From Multivorans sp965116445 (lineage in GTDB: Bacteria > Acidobacteriota > Thermoanaerobaculia > Multivoradales > Multivoraceae): a stretch of DNA of 64,000 bases. Made by a program: the position numbers and the translations under genes. This document shows, one piece after another, positions 26,719 through 34,830 of this stretch (position 1 is its first letter; every line of letters starts with the position of its first letter). The notes under the pieces are model-generated. The model was not told where the DNA came from and ran no database searches. It worked only from the letters and a program-made list of their open reading frames with translations. The stretch is from assembly GCA_965116445.1 (NCBI GenBank), contig OZ220688.1, positions 3,844,001 through 3,908,000 of the forward strand. Reading direction: 5' to 3'.

Positions 26719-27378
26719 ATGCCGAAGTCCAGCCGTTTGAGTCCCGGAACCAGGAATCGCGGCGCCAGCCGACCCCGCCGCACCCAGGCGGAACGTCGGG
26801 CCGAATCCGAACGCGAGATCCTGCTCGCCGCCGTGATCCTGTTCGGACGTCAGGGGTACACGTCGACGACCCTGGAACAGATCGGGACGAAGGCGGGCTA
26901 CTCGAGTGCCCTCGTCTCGCTGCGCTTCGGCTCGAAGGAGGGAATCGCCGAAGCAATCGTCGCCCGCCTGCAGACACGGGCAGGCAGCGACGCGTTCGAT
27001 CGGGAAGACGGAGTGGCCGGCCTCGCCAGCCTGAACCGCATCTTCACCGTCTACTCCGAACTACTCCGCAATGCCGAACAGTGGATGCGCGCCCTGTTCA
27101 TGCTGATGACGGACTCGCTCGGCCCCCTGAACGGGAAGATCGACCTGTTTCGGGCCGGTAACGAGAACTTCGCCGCCGCGATCGAACGGGCCGTCCGCGA
27201 GGGCCAGGAGGCCGGCGAAATCCGGACCGACCTCGACCACGCCGAGACCGCCTTCGAGGTCCTCGCGGCGGTTCGGGGAGCGACCCTACTCTGGCTGCTC
27301 GACCCGAAGAAGGTCGACGTCGTGGAGGCGATTCAGAGGCTGCGGGTCAGCACGGAGGAGCGCCTCAAGCCCATGTAG
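26719..27378 (+). CDS. TetR/AcrR family transcriptional regulator
   Basis: 219 residues. After a basic tail, the N-terminal helix-turn-helix is ILLAAVILFGRQGYTSTTLEQIGTKAGYSSALVSLRFGSKEGIAEAI (about 35-80), the usual TetR signature with the VSLRFGSKE recognition part. The remaining helices form the ligand pocket. Divergent position suggests it represses the acyl-CoA dehydrogenase/kinase operon, probably responding to an acyl-CoA; this is inferred from gene order. Confidence 0.9.
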   Translation: MPKSSRLSPGTRNRGASRPRRTQAERRAESEREILLAAVILFGRQGYTSTTLEQIGTKAGYSSALVSLRFGSKEGIAEAIVARLQTRAGSDAFDREDGVAGLASLNRIFTVYSELLRNAEQWMRALFMLMTDSLGPLNGKIDLFRAGNENFAAAIERAVREGQEAGEIRTDLDHAETAFEVLAAVRGATLLWLLDPKKVDVVEAIQRLRVSTEERLKPM

Positions 27379-27407
27379 GCGTCGCGGGTCGCTACCAGGC
27401 GAAGGAA

Positions 27408-27484
27408 TGGCGCACCCTGGAGGAGTCGAACCCCCAACCTTCGGATCCGTAGTCCGACGCTCTATCCAGTTGAGCTAAGGGTGC
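27408..27484 (-). tRNA. tRNA-Arg (anticodon ACG)
   Basis: On the minus strand GCACCCT pairs with AGGGTGC (acceptor stem), the anticodon arm is TCGGA-CTACGGA-TCCGA with ACG at positions 34-36, the T arm is GGGGG-TTCGACT-CCTCC, and CCA is encoded at the 3' end (27408-27410). A34 is the substrate of TadA, whose gene is at the right edge of the window. Confidence 0.95.
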
Positions 27485-27566
27485 CCTGAGCCGCCGCTCC
27501 GCGCGAGTGCGGCACCTTACCAGCTTGTGGGGCCCACCGGGACCCGGCATCCACTACGCTGCCCTG

Positions 27567-28568
27567 CTAACCGCCCAGGTCGATGAAGCGGTCGCACTGG
27601 CCGCGCACCTGGGCGTTGGCGCCGCCGCCACCGAGGCCGACAACCGTGACGCCGTTCTGCTGCAGCTTGGCAACCAGGGGCAGCATCTGGATCGATGACG
27701 CGACGAGCACCATCGTGTTCACGCCACGCTTCGTGTAGCAGAGTTCGAGGGCGTCCACCACGATCCGTACCGCGGCGGAACAGCCGCGTTCCTCAGGGTT
27801 CGACGGAACGTCGACGACTTCGGCGCCCCCGCGGTGGAGCGCGGCGCGATCCAGATCCCCGTCCCGCGCGTCCGCGTAGACCCGCCGCAGGACGAGTTTC
27901 CCGAGGTCCCCGTCAAGGCGCGCGAAGAGACCCTCCGGGTCGAGCACGGCGGCTTCGCCCAGGTCGCGCTGCAAAGCCCCCAGGTCGAGGAGCACGGCTC
28001 CCCGTCCGGCCTGCGGACTCGCTGCTCGGCGCCGCCCGGCAACTGCCGGCGCGGTCTGCTCCTTCAAGCTCGACTCGCCGTCCGGTTGCGCCGCCCGACC
28101 GCGACCCCGGCCACCACGCCGGCGGCGACGGCGACGCCGCTTTGCCGGCGCCGGTTTGTCCTCGTCGGCGGCCGCCGTCCGGGCGGGTTTGGCCGGTTCG
28201 GTTGCCGCCTCGAGAGCCGGGGAAACACGCCCTTCACCGGCGTCCTTGCCGTCCGCCGCGTCCGGAGCCGCGTCCTCCTGAACGGCTGGCTCGGTCACGG
28301 CTTCCGGCGCGTCGCCGCCGGCTTTCGCGTCCTCGGCCGGGGGCGCGGCATCGACCAGCAGAGACGATGAGTCGTCGGCCCGCGCGCGCTCCGCCGCGAC
28401 GGATTCTTCGGGTGCCTCGGCAACCGCCTGAGCGTGAGGCCCGGCGGCGAGTTCCTTTCCCGTCTCGCTCTCTTCCTTCTGCTCGACCGGCGCCGGGGCG
28501 CGGCCTCTCTTGACCTTCGCCCGGACAGGTCCATCCTCCGCCGCCGGTCTCCGCCACCAGGGATTCAC
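27567..28568 (-). CDS. NYN-domain protein with long disordered N-terminus
   Basis: 333 residues from a GTG start. Residues about 1-185 are low-complexity: an acidic/alanine-rich stretch followed by a poly-arginine patch (KRRRRRRRRGGRGRGR, about 143-158), likely disordered and nucleic-acid binding. The C-terminal third (AVLLDLGALQRDLGEAAVL ... LVASSIQMLPLVAKLQQNGVTVVGLG) fits the NYN/LabA-DUF88 PIN-like nuclease fold, with LLDLGAL replacing the usual D-x-x-N, so activity is uncertain. Probably an RNA-binding or RNA-processing protein. Confidence 0.75.
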   Translation of the reverse strand: MNPWWRRPAAEDGPVRAKVKRGRAPAPVEQKEESETGKELAAGPHAQAVAEAPEESVAAERARADDSSSLLVDAAPPAEDAKAGGDAPEAVTEPAVQEDAAPDAADGKDAGEGRVSPALEAATEPAKPARTAAADEDKPAPAKRRRRRRRRGGRGRGRAAQPDGESSLKEQTAPAVAGRRRAASPQAGRGAVLLDLGALQRDLGEAAVLDPEGLFARLDGDLGKLVLRRVYADARDGDLDRAALHRGGAEVVDVPSNPEERGCSAAVRIVVDALELCYTKRGVNTMVLVASSIQMLPLVAKLQQNGVTVVGLGGGGANAQVRGQCDRFIDLGG

Positions 28569-28659
28569 GTCACTCGTCCCCCTATCGGAAGTCCTCTTGC
28601 TGCCACTTCAGGCCCGACGAACCCACCACCCCGATGGTCCCCCGCGCCGCCGGGGATTG

Positions 28660-28665
28660 TATAGT
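28660..28665 (+). promoter_or_regulatory. -10 element close to the deoxynucleoside kinase start
   Basis: TATAGT lies 7 nt before GTG 28673, so transcription would begin at or next to the start codon. This also argues against the upstream ATG 28634. Confidence 0.5.
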
Positions 28666-28672
28666 CCGCGCA

Positions 28673-29323
28673 GTGCCCGTTGACGCGCTTCCGTATCGGT
28701 ACCTCGCCGTCGACGGACCAATCGGCGTAGGCAAGACGACCCTCGTCGAGATGCTGGCGCAGCACTTTGAGGGCGTGAAGATCCTCGAGGACGTGGACAA
28801 TCCCTTCCTCGAGGCCTTCTACCGCGACCGTCCCGGCACAGCGTTCCAGACCGAGCTCTACTTCCTGCTGACCCGCTACAAGCAACAACTTGAGTTGGCC
28901 CAGGGCGACCTCTTCGATCCCATCCGCCTCGCCGACTACACTTTCGCCAAGAGCAAGCTGTTCGCCTACCTCAATCTGGTCGACGACGAGTTGATGCTGT
29001 TCGAGAAGCTCTATGACCTGCTCGAGCCACAGCTACGCGGACCGGACCTGCTGATCTTCCTGACCGCCGACGTGGAAACCTGCATGGCCCGCATTCACAA
29101 GCGCTCGCGGGACATCGAACAGAACATCTCCAGCCGCTACCTGGCGGAGTTGATCGAGGCCTACAACCACTACTACTACCACTACGATCAATCGCCGCTT
29201 CTCGTGGTGGACAGTCGCAACCTCGACTTCGAGCACAAACCCACGGACTTCGATGAACTGCTCCACCAGATCACCCGACCGATCCGGGGCACCCAGTACG
29301 TCGTCCCCGCGCAGAGCACCTGA
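28673..29323 (+). CDS. deoxynucleoside kinase
   Basis: 216 residues from GTG 28673; the in-frame ATG at 28634 would add 13 residues not expected in the family. YLAVDGPIGVGKTTL is the P-loop, FQTELYFLLTRYKQQLEL and DYTFAKSKLFAYLNL are substrate-pocket segments, and RIHKRSRDIEQNIS is the LID arginine region of the dCK/dGK/dAK family. It phosphorylates a deoxynucleoside with ATP in the salvage pathway; base preference cannot be read. thiG starts 13 bp downstream. Confidence 0.87.
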   Translation: MPVDALPYRYLAVDGPIGVGKTTLVEMLAQHFEGVKILEDVDNPFLEAFYRDRPGTAFQTELYFLLTRYKQQLELAQGDLFDPIRLADYTFAKSKLFAYLNLVDDELMLFEKLYDLLEPQLRGPDLLIFLTADVETCMARIHKRSRDIEQNISSRYLAELIEAYNHYYYHYDQSPLLVVDSRNLDFEHKPTDFDELLHQITRPIRGTQYVVPAQST

Positions 29324-29336
29324 CACCTCAACCGCC

Positions 29337-30116
29337 ATGACCAATCCGGAGCCTCTTGTTGTCGCCGGGCGCGAGTTCCACTCGCGGCTCATCCTTGGAA
29401 CGGGCAAGTACCGCGACGAGCGAGTGATGGTCGACGCCTTCGACGCGTCGGGCACCGAAATGGTGACCGTGGCCCTGCGCCGCGTGAATCTCGACGACTT
29501 GGGGAAGGGCTCGCTGATCGACCGCATCGACCAGGACCGTTACCTGCTGCTGCCCAACACGGCCGCCTGCTACACCGCCGACGACGCAATCCGGACCGCC
29601 CGCCTGGCGCGAGAACTCGGCGGCTGGAACTGGGTCAAGCTGGAGGTGATCGGCGACGAGAAGACCCTCTTCCCGGACAACGAGGAGCTCCTCGTGGCCA
29701 CCAGGGAACTCGTGGCCGACGGCTTCATCGTCCTCCCCTACACGACGGACGATCCGATCACCTGCCGCAAACTCGAGGATCTCGGCGCCGCGGCCGTGAT
29801 GCCGCTCGCGGCGCCGATCGGTTCCGGCATGGGCATCCGCAACCCCGCAAATCTCCGGATCATCGTCGAGCAGGCCAATGTGCCGGTGATCGTGGACGCC
29901 GGCGTCGGCACCGCCAGCGACGCTGCCCTGGCGATGGAACTCGGCGCGGACGGCGTGCTGATGAACACCGGCGTCGCCGGCGCCGAGGACCCGGTGCGGA
30001 TGGCGCGGGCGATGAAGCTGGCGGTCGAAGCCGGCTGGCTGGCCGCGAACGCGGGTCGCATCCCGAGAAAGCTCTATGCGACGGCGTCGTCGCCGCTGGG
30101 GGGGCTGATCAGCTAG
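29337..30116 (+). CDS. thiG: thiazole synthase ThiG
   Basis: 259 residues, normal length. LILGTGKYRD, the Schiff-base lysine in WNWVKLEVIGD (Lys101), PLAAPIGSGMGIRNP and DAGVGTASDAALAMELGADGVLMNT are all typical. ThiG makes the thiazole of thiamine from DXP, dehydroglycine and the ThiS thiocarboxylate. No thiS, thiF, thiO or thiH lies nearby, so its partners must be encoded elsewhere; it may be co-transcribed with the kinase. Confidence 0.95.
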   Translation: MTNPEPLVVAGREFHSRLILGTGKYRDERVMVDAFDASGTEMVTVALRRVNLDDLGKGSLIDRIDQDRYLLLPNTAACYTADDAIRTARLARELGGWNWVKLEVIGDEKTLFPDNEELLVATRELVADGFIVLPYTTDDPITCRKLEDLGAAAVMPLAAPIGSGMGIRNPANLRIIVEQANVPVIVDAGVGTASDAALAMELGADGVLMNTGVAGAEDPVRMARAMKLAVEAGWLAANAGRIPRKLYATASSPLGGLIS

Positions 30117-30128
30117 AGCCGCCAGAAC

Positions 30129-30176
30129 CCGGCGCTTTGCGCCGGATGCCGGCGGGGACGCCGGCGCACCCAGTGC
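30129..30176 (+). repeat. dispersed palindromic element, type A, copy
   Basis: Hairpin CCGGCGCTTTGCGCCGG, then GCCGGCGGGGACGCCGGC and GCACCCAGTG. It lies between the convergent thiG and tsaD genes, where it could also act as a bidirectional terminator. Confidence 0.8.
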
Positions 30177-30204
30177 GAACCCTTCTGCCGCGTCAGAAGA
30201 CCGG

Positions 30205-31314
30205 TCACAGGGCGCCCGCCGCGAAGGGAATCCGGCTCTCCGCGTCCGCGGACCGCGGGTCGTCCGCGTCGCCCGTGCGAAGGCGCAGCAGTCCGGCGTG
30301 CGCGATCATCGCCGCGTTGTCTCCGCAGAAGCGGAGCGGCACGAGCATGACCTCGACGCCGCGGCGTTCGCCCCAGACCGTCACCTCGCGCCGCAGCAGG
30401 CGGTTCGCCGCGACGCCGCCCGATACGGAGAGACGCGCGACCGGCCGCTCGTCACGGAGGCGGTCCAGGCGCTGGACCACCTGGGCCACGGCGGCGTCCC
30501 GGAAGCCCGCCAGCAAGTTGAGCACTTCCTGCGGCCAGGCCGCGTCGTCGCCTTCGAGCGCCGCAGGCGGGATCTGTGTCCGGGCCTCGATCTCTCCGAG
30601 CGCACGCAGGGCCTGACTCTTCAGGCCCGAGTACGAGAAGGCCAACTCGTTCGAGCTGATCCGCGCCGTGCCGAACCGCTGCGCGGACGGATCGCCCAGT
30701 TCGGCCAGCCGGTCGACTTCCGCGCCGCCCGGGAAGGGCAGTCCGAGCCGGCGACCGACCTTGTCGAACGCCTCCCCAACCGCGTCGTCCCGGGTCTCGG
30801 CCAGGCTGGTCACGGCGCCCGCCGCTCCGTCGACATCGAGCAGGCTGGTGTGGCCGCCCGACACGACCAGCCCCAGCATCGACTCGGGGACCGGCAGGCT
30901 GGCGCCATCGGACCGCAGCAGGGGCGAGAACAGATGCCCCTCCAGGTGGTGGACCGCAAGGAAGGGCACCCCCAGCGAGTAGCTGATCGCCTTGCCGAGG
31001 GAGAGGCCGACGAGGAGCGATCCCACCAGCCCCGGTCCACGGGTCGCGGCAACCGCACCGATGTCGGGCCAGCCGATCCCGGCCTCGGCAAGCGCCGCTT
31101 CCGATACCGCCGGCCAGTTCCGCAGGTGCTCGCGCGACGCCGCCTCCGGGACGACGCCTCCAAAGGCGCGATGGACTTCCAGTTGGCTTGAGACCTGGGA
31201 AGAGAGCACCCGGCCCTCGCCGTCGAGCACCGCGCAGGCGGTGTCGTCGCAGGAGGTTTCGATGCCGAGAACGAATCCCCGAAACGCCTCCGTACTCCCG
31301 AACCCGGCGGACAT
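30205..31314 (-). CDS. tsaD: tRNA N6-adenosine threonylcarbamoyltransferase
   Basis: 369 residues from ATG 31314. GIETSCDDTACAVLD (ASKHA fold), FGGVVPEAASREHL, AVHHLEGHLFSPLL (metal-binding histidines), LVVSGGHTSLL and the late RLSVSGGVAANRLLRRE are diagnostic for TsaD/Kae1. It transfers threonylcarbamoyl to A37 of ANN-reading tRNAs with TsaB and TsaE, which are not in the window. Confidence 0.96.
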   Translation of the reverse strand: MSAGFGSTEAFRGFVLGIETSCDDTACAVLDGEGRVLSSQVSSQLEVHRAFGGVVPEAASREHLRNWPAVSEAALAEAGIGWPDIGAVAATRGPGLVGSLLVGLSLGKAISYSLGVPFLAVHHLEGHLFSPLLRSDGASLPVPESMLGLVVSGGHTSLLDVDGAAGAVTSLAETRDDAVGEAFDKVGRRLGLPFPGGAEVDRLAELGDPSAQRFGTARISSNELAFSYSGLKSQALRALGEIEARTQIPPAALEGDDAAWPQEVLNLLAGFRDAAVAQVVQRLDRLRDERPVARLSVSGGVAANRLLRREVTVWGERRGVEVMLVPLRFCGDNAAMIAHAGLLRLRTGDADDPRSADAESRIPFAAGAL

Positions 31315-31321
31315 GCCGGCG

Positions 31322-31327
31322 ACGTTA
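31322..31327 (-). promoter_or_regulatory. -10 element close to the tsaD start
   Basis: TAACGT on the minus strand ends 7 nt before the tsaD ATG, consistent with a leaderless or nearly leaderless mRNA. Confidence 0.4.
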
Positions 31328-31408
31328 TCCTCCGCAGGTTCGCGCCCGGTAGCGTGTGCGAACCGACTTACCGTGACTCCTCCCACCAGCCTTCAAGCCG
31401 CGCTAGGT

Positions 31409-32707
31409 ATGTGCGCGGCAGAAACTGGGTGCGCCGGCCCTCTGGCCGGCATCCGGCGCGAAGCGCCGGCTTCCGGATGTTCTGCCGCGCTCGCCGACGG
31501 CTCCCTCGACCTTCGCGGCCGGCGAGTCGTCGTACGAGTCGACTTCAACGTCCCCATGGCGAACGGACGGGTGCTGGACGCGACCAGGCTGCGCGAAGCG
31601 GCGCCGACGATCCGCACCCTCTGCGATGCTGGCGCCCGGGTCGTCCTGCTCTCCCACCGGGGCCGGCCCCGCGGCAGGATCGACCCCGAACTCAGCCTGC
31701 GCCCGGTGGCCGGGGCGCTGGCCCGGGTGCTCGGCCACCCCGTCGGCTTCGCCGGCGACTGCGTCGGCGCGGTAGCCCTCGAGGCCGCGGCCGCTCTCGG
31801 CGACGGCGCCGTCTGCCTGTGCGAGAACCTCCGTTTCCACGCCGGCGAGGAGCGCAACGATCCGGCGCTGGCAGCCGAGCTCGCGGCCCTGGGCGAGATC
31901 TACGTGAACGACGCCTTCGGCACCGCGCACCGAGCTCACGCATCGACGGCGGCCATCTGCGGCCGGGTGGACCAGGCTTTCAGCGGTCTGCTCCTGGACC
32001 GCGAATTGCGGCAGCTCGGCCGTTTGCTCGACGATCCGCCGCGACCCTTCGTGCTTGTCGTCGGCGGCGCGAAGATCCGCGGCAAGATCGACGCGCTGAG
32101 GCGGCTGCTGCCCCTGGTCGACCGGGTGCTCGTCGGTGGAGGCATGTCGAACACCTTTCTCGCCGCCCGGGGGGTCCCGCTCGGTTCGTCATTGGTGGAG
32201 CGGGAGGCCCTCGACCTGGCGAGGGAGATCGAGACCGGGACGGCTGCCCACGGCGCCCGACTCCTCCTGCCCACCGACCTCGTGGTGACCGACTCGCTCG
32301 ACGCACCGGAAAGTGAACGGCGGTGCCGTACCGTGCCGGTCGACGGCGGGGTGCAGGCCGGATGGCTGGCGGTCGACATCGGGCCGGAGACCCGAGCCGC
32401 CTTCGCCTCGGCGATCGAGGGCGCCGCGACGCTGTTCTGGAACGGACCGATGGGCGTCTTCGAGACACCGCCCTTCGACGCCGGCAGCCGCGCGGTTGCG
32501 CAGGCCGTCGCCGCCTGCCCGGGCTTCGCCGCGGTCGGCGGCGGCGAGACGGTTGCCGCCGTGAAGCAGGAGGGCCTGTCCGACCGCATCGATCACGTCT
32601 CGACCGGCGGCGGCGCCTCCCTGGCGCTGCTCGCGGGGGAACAACTGCCAGCGGTCGAAGCGTTGCGTGAGGCGGCGTCGCGCACGGCACGGAGGGAAGA
32701 CCGATGA
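31409..32707 (+). CDS. pgk: phosphoglycerate kinase, N-terminus overlapping a repeat element
   Basis: The only in-frame ATG (31409) gives 432 residues, about 25-30 more than usual; codons about 6-21 are a type A palindromic element read as protein (CAGPLAGIRREAPASG). The conserved start is SLDLRGRRVVVRVDFNVP, and LLSHRGRPRG, NDAFGTAHRAHAST, VVGGAKIRGKIDAL and LFWNGPMGVFE confirm the enzyme (1,3-bisphosphoglycerate + ADP to 3-phosphoglycerate + ATP). A non-ATG start inside or just after the repeat is possible. It overlaps tpiA by 4 bp. Confidence 0.93.
   Translation: MCAAETGCAGPLAGIRREAPASGCSAALADGSLDLRGRRVVVRVDFNVPMANGRVLDATRLREAAPTIRTLCDAGARVVLLSHRGRPRGRIDPELSLRPVAGALARVLGHPVGFAGDCVGAVALEAAAALGDGAVCLCENLRFHAGEERNDPALAAELAALGEIYVNDAFGTAHRAHASTAAICGRVDQAFSGLLLDRELRQLGRLLDDPPRPFVLVVGGAKIRGKIDALRRLLPLVDRVLVGGGMSNTFLAARGVPLGSSLVEREALDLAREIETGTAAHGARLLLPTDLVVTDSLDAPESERRCRTVPVDGGVQAGWLAVDIGPETRAAFASAIEGAATLFWNGPMGVFETPPFDAGSRAVAQAVAACPGFAAVGGGETVAAVKQEGLSDRIDHVSTGGGASLALLAGEQLPAVEALREAASRTARREDR
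31424..31469 (-). repeat. dispersed palindromic element, type A, inverted, inside the pgk 5' end
   Basis: On the minus strand it reads CCGGCGCTTCGCGCCGG, ATGCCGGCCAGAGGGCCGGC and GCACCCAGT. It lies just after the annotated pgk start codon, without any stop in the pgk frame. Confidence 0.8.
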
Positions 32708-33492
32708 AACGCAAACCCATTGTGGCCGGCAACTGGAAGATGAACCTTCTGGCAAAGGATGTCGCCGCCTACGCCGAGGCCCTCGCCGCTGCCGGGCCGG
32801 GCGAAGCGGAGGTCGACATCGTCCTGTTCCCGACCCCGGTCTACCTGGATGGGGCCGCCCGGGCCATGCCGCCGTGGGTCTCGGTCGGAGCCCAGGACGT
32901 GCATGCCGAGGAGAAGGGCGCCTACACCGGCGACGTCGCCGCCGCCCAGGCGCGTGACGCCGGCGCCACCTGGGCTCTGGCCGGGCACTCGGAGCGCCGG
33001 CAATACCACGGCGAATCGAACACCGAGGTGGCACGCAAGGCGGAGCGAGCTCTCGCCGCCGGCATGACGCCCGTCGTTTGCGTCGGCGAAACGATCGAGC
33101 AACGGGAGCAGGGCGAGACGGAAGCCGTCCTCGACGACCAGTTGGCCGCCGCCCTGGCGCTGCTCGACGCCGCCGACGGTGGGGCCGGCGCCGGGGCCGT
33201 ACTCGCCTACGAACCGGTATGGGCGATCGGCACCGGCCTGAGCGCCTCACCCGAGATCGCGGCCGCGGTCCACAGCCACCTGCGGAGCGCGCTGAACGGC
33301 CACCGAGCCGGCCTCGGCGACGCCGCCCGCATCCTCTACGGCGGCTCGGTCAACGCGGAGAATTGCCGCGATCTGCTGAGCCGCCCGGACATCGACGGCT
33401 TTCTCATTGGCGGCGCAAGTCTTGATCCTTCCTCGTTCCTGCGTATCATTCGTCTTTCTGCGGGTTCCGGCAGCGGCGCCGCAGCGCCCTGA
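32704..33492 (+). CDS. tpiA: triosephosphate isomerase
   Basis: 262 residues. GNWKMN (Lys), AGHSERR (His) and YEPVWAIGTGLSAS (Glu) are the catalytic motifs and YGGSVNAEN the phosphate-binding loop. It interconverts dihydroxyacetone phosphate and glyceraldehyde 3-phosphate. It overlaps pgk by 4 bp and is followed 29 bp later by secG, the widely conserved pgk-tpiA-secG order. Confidence 0.97.
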   Translation: MKRKPIVAGNWKMNLLAKDVAAYAEALAAAGPGEAEVDIVLFPTPVYLDGAARAMPPWVSVGAQDVHAEEKGAYTGDVAAAQARDAGATWALAGHSERRQYHGESNTEVARKAERALAAGMTPVVCVGETIEQREQGETEAVLDDQLAAALALLDAADGGAGAGAVLAYEPVWAIGTGLSASPEIAAAVHSHLRSALNGHRAGLGDAARILYGGSVNAENCRDLLSRPDIDGFLIGGASLDPSSFLRIIRLSAGSGSGAAAP

Positions 33493-33521
33493 CGACCGGG
33501 AACCGACTCAAGGAGACCCTC

Positions 33522-33920
33522 GTGATTCTCGTCTTCTACACCGTCCATATTGCGCTCTCGCTGTTTCTGATCCTCGTCGTGCTCCTGCAGCAGGGCAAGG
33601 GCGCCGACCTGTCCGTGTTCGGCGGTGGCGCGTCCCAGGCCGCCTTCGGAGCCCGGGGAGCGGCAACCCTGCTGCACAAGCTGACTGTCGTCTGCTTCGT
33701 GCTCTTCATCATGACGACGCTGAGCATCAACATCGTGCAGAAGCAAGGCGCTTCGTCCGTCATGAGCGGTGTCGGCTCCGTCCTGGACGATGTCGAGGCC
33801 GCCGAGCCGGAGCCTGGCGCCGCGCCCGCCACTCCGGCGAACGAGCCTCCGACGGCCCCGGCGGAAGACGGCGAGTCAGCCGAGCCGAACGCCGGGGACG
33901 GAAGCGGAAACCAGGGCTGA
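33522..33920 (+). CDS. secG: preprotein translocase subunit SecG
   Basis: 132 residues from GTG with AAGGAG upstream. Two hydrophobic segments (about 3-20 and 53-71) flank the conserved VLLQQGKGADLSVFGGGASQ loop, the SecG signature. The C-terminal 50 residues are acidic and alanine/proline-rich (AAEPEPGAAPATPANEPP), a common extension. It is the auxiliary subunit of the SecYEG channel in the inner membrane. Confidence 0.95.
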   Translation: MILVFYTVHIALSLFLILVVLLQQGKGADLSVFGGGASQAAFGARGAATLLHKLTVVCFVLFIMTTLSINIVQKQGASSVMSGVGSVLDDVEAAEPEPGAAPATPANEPPTAPAEDGESAEPNAGDGSGNQG

Positions 33921-33938
33921 CTCGAGCGACGTGACTGA

Positions 33939-34023
33939 GCCGAAGTGGCGGAATTGGTAGACGCGCACGGTTGAGGGCCGTGTGGGGCAACCCGTGCCGG
34001 TTCGAGTCCGGCCTTCGGCACCA
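33939..34023 (+). tRNA. tRNA-Leu (anticodon GAG)
   Basis: Acceptor GCCGAAG pairs with CTTCGGC, the anticodon arm is CACGG-TTGAGGG-CCGTG, a long variable arm (TGGGGCAACCCG) marks a class II tRNA, the T arm is CCGG-TTCGAGT-CCGG, and ACCA is encoded. It lies 18 bp after secG. Confidence 0.95.
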
Positions 34024-34084
34024 CCACGAGACAGCAGGGCGCCCCGCCGGGCGCGAAGCGGCGCCACGCGGGGGACGTGGCGCG

Positions 34085-34666
34085 CTACTGGACCTTGGCG
34101 CTGATGATCGTGACGGCTTCCACCGGCACGTTCTGATGGCCGGCCTTGCTCCCGGTCCTCACCTTCGAGATCGCATCGACGACGTCCAGGCCTTCAACCA
34201 CCTCGCCGAACACGGCGTAGCCAAAGTTGCCGCCGGAGGCGTCCAGCCCGTCGTTGTCGACCGAGTTGATGAAGAACTGGGCTGTCGCGGTGTGGGGATC
34301 CGGCAACCTCGCCATGGAGATCGTGCCGCGCTTGTTCGACAGACCGTTCTTCGACTCGTTCTCGATCTGTCCGCGGGTGATCTTCTGCTGCATGTCCGCC
34401 GTGAACCCGCCACCCTGGATCATGAAGCCGTCCATCACGCGGTGAAAGACTGTGCCGTCGTACCAACCCCGCTCCGCGTACTGCAGGAAGTTGGCGACCG
34501 TGATCGGCGCCTTCTCGGGATTGAGTTCCAGCACGATCGTGCCGTGGTTCGTTTCGAGGGCGACCCTCGGGGCCGCGTCCTGGCCCATGGCCGGAGCGGC
34601 GAGCAGAACGGTCGTAGCAGCGTAGATCAAGAAGCGACTCCATGGTCCGGCCTGTGAACTGTGCAT
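34085..34666 (-). CDS. secreted cyclophilin-type peptidyl-prolyl isomerase
   Basis: 193 residues with a signal peptide (about 1-28, ending APAMGQ). NHGTIVLELNPEKAPITVANFLQYAERGWYDGTVFHRVM, IQGGGFTADM, GTISMARLPDPHTATAQFFIN and NFGYAVFGEVVEGLDVVDAI cover the cyclophilin domain with the catalytic Arg in FHRV. It would assist proline isomerisation during folding in the periplasm. GGAG precedes the start. Confidence 0.94.
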   Translation of the reverse strand: MHSSQAGPWSRFLIYAATTVLLAAPAMGQDAAPRVALETNHGTIVLELNPEKAPITVANFLQYAERGWYDGTVFHRVMDGFMIQGGGFTADMQQKITRGQIENESKNGLSNKRGTISMARLPDPHTATAQFFINSVDNDGLDASGGNFGYAVFGEVVEGLDVVDAISKVRTGSKAGHQNVPVEAVTIISAKVQ

Positions 34667-34830
34667 CTGAAGGGTCTCCAGAGATGAATCAGCCTAAGGC
34701 CACATGCCGCAGGCGCGGCGCAGCCTAGCAGTCCGCGCCGGACGGCGGGGTGTGGAGCGGTCGTTGCCTGCACACGCCGGTACCGGGCCCTTGGGGGAGG
34801 GTCCCTGCGGCCGTGCCATCCTTGCGCTTG

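Noticed and set aside
28634..28672. Upstream ATG as start of the deoxynucleoside kinase
   Set aside because: The added residues are not family-like, and TATAGT between this ATG and GTG 28673 suits a promoter.
34030..34084. Copy of the dispersed element after tRNA-Leu
   Set aside because: It has GC-rich hairpins but lacks the CGCACCCAGTG end and the spacer; more likely transcription termination for tRNA-Leu and/or secG.
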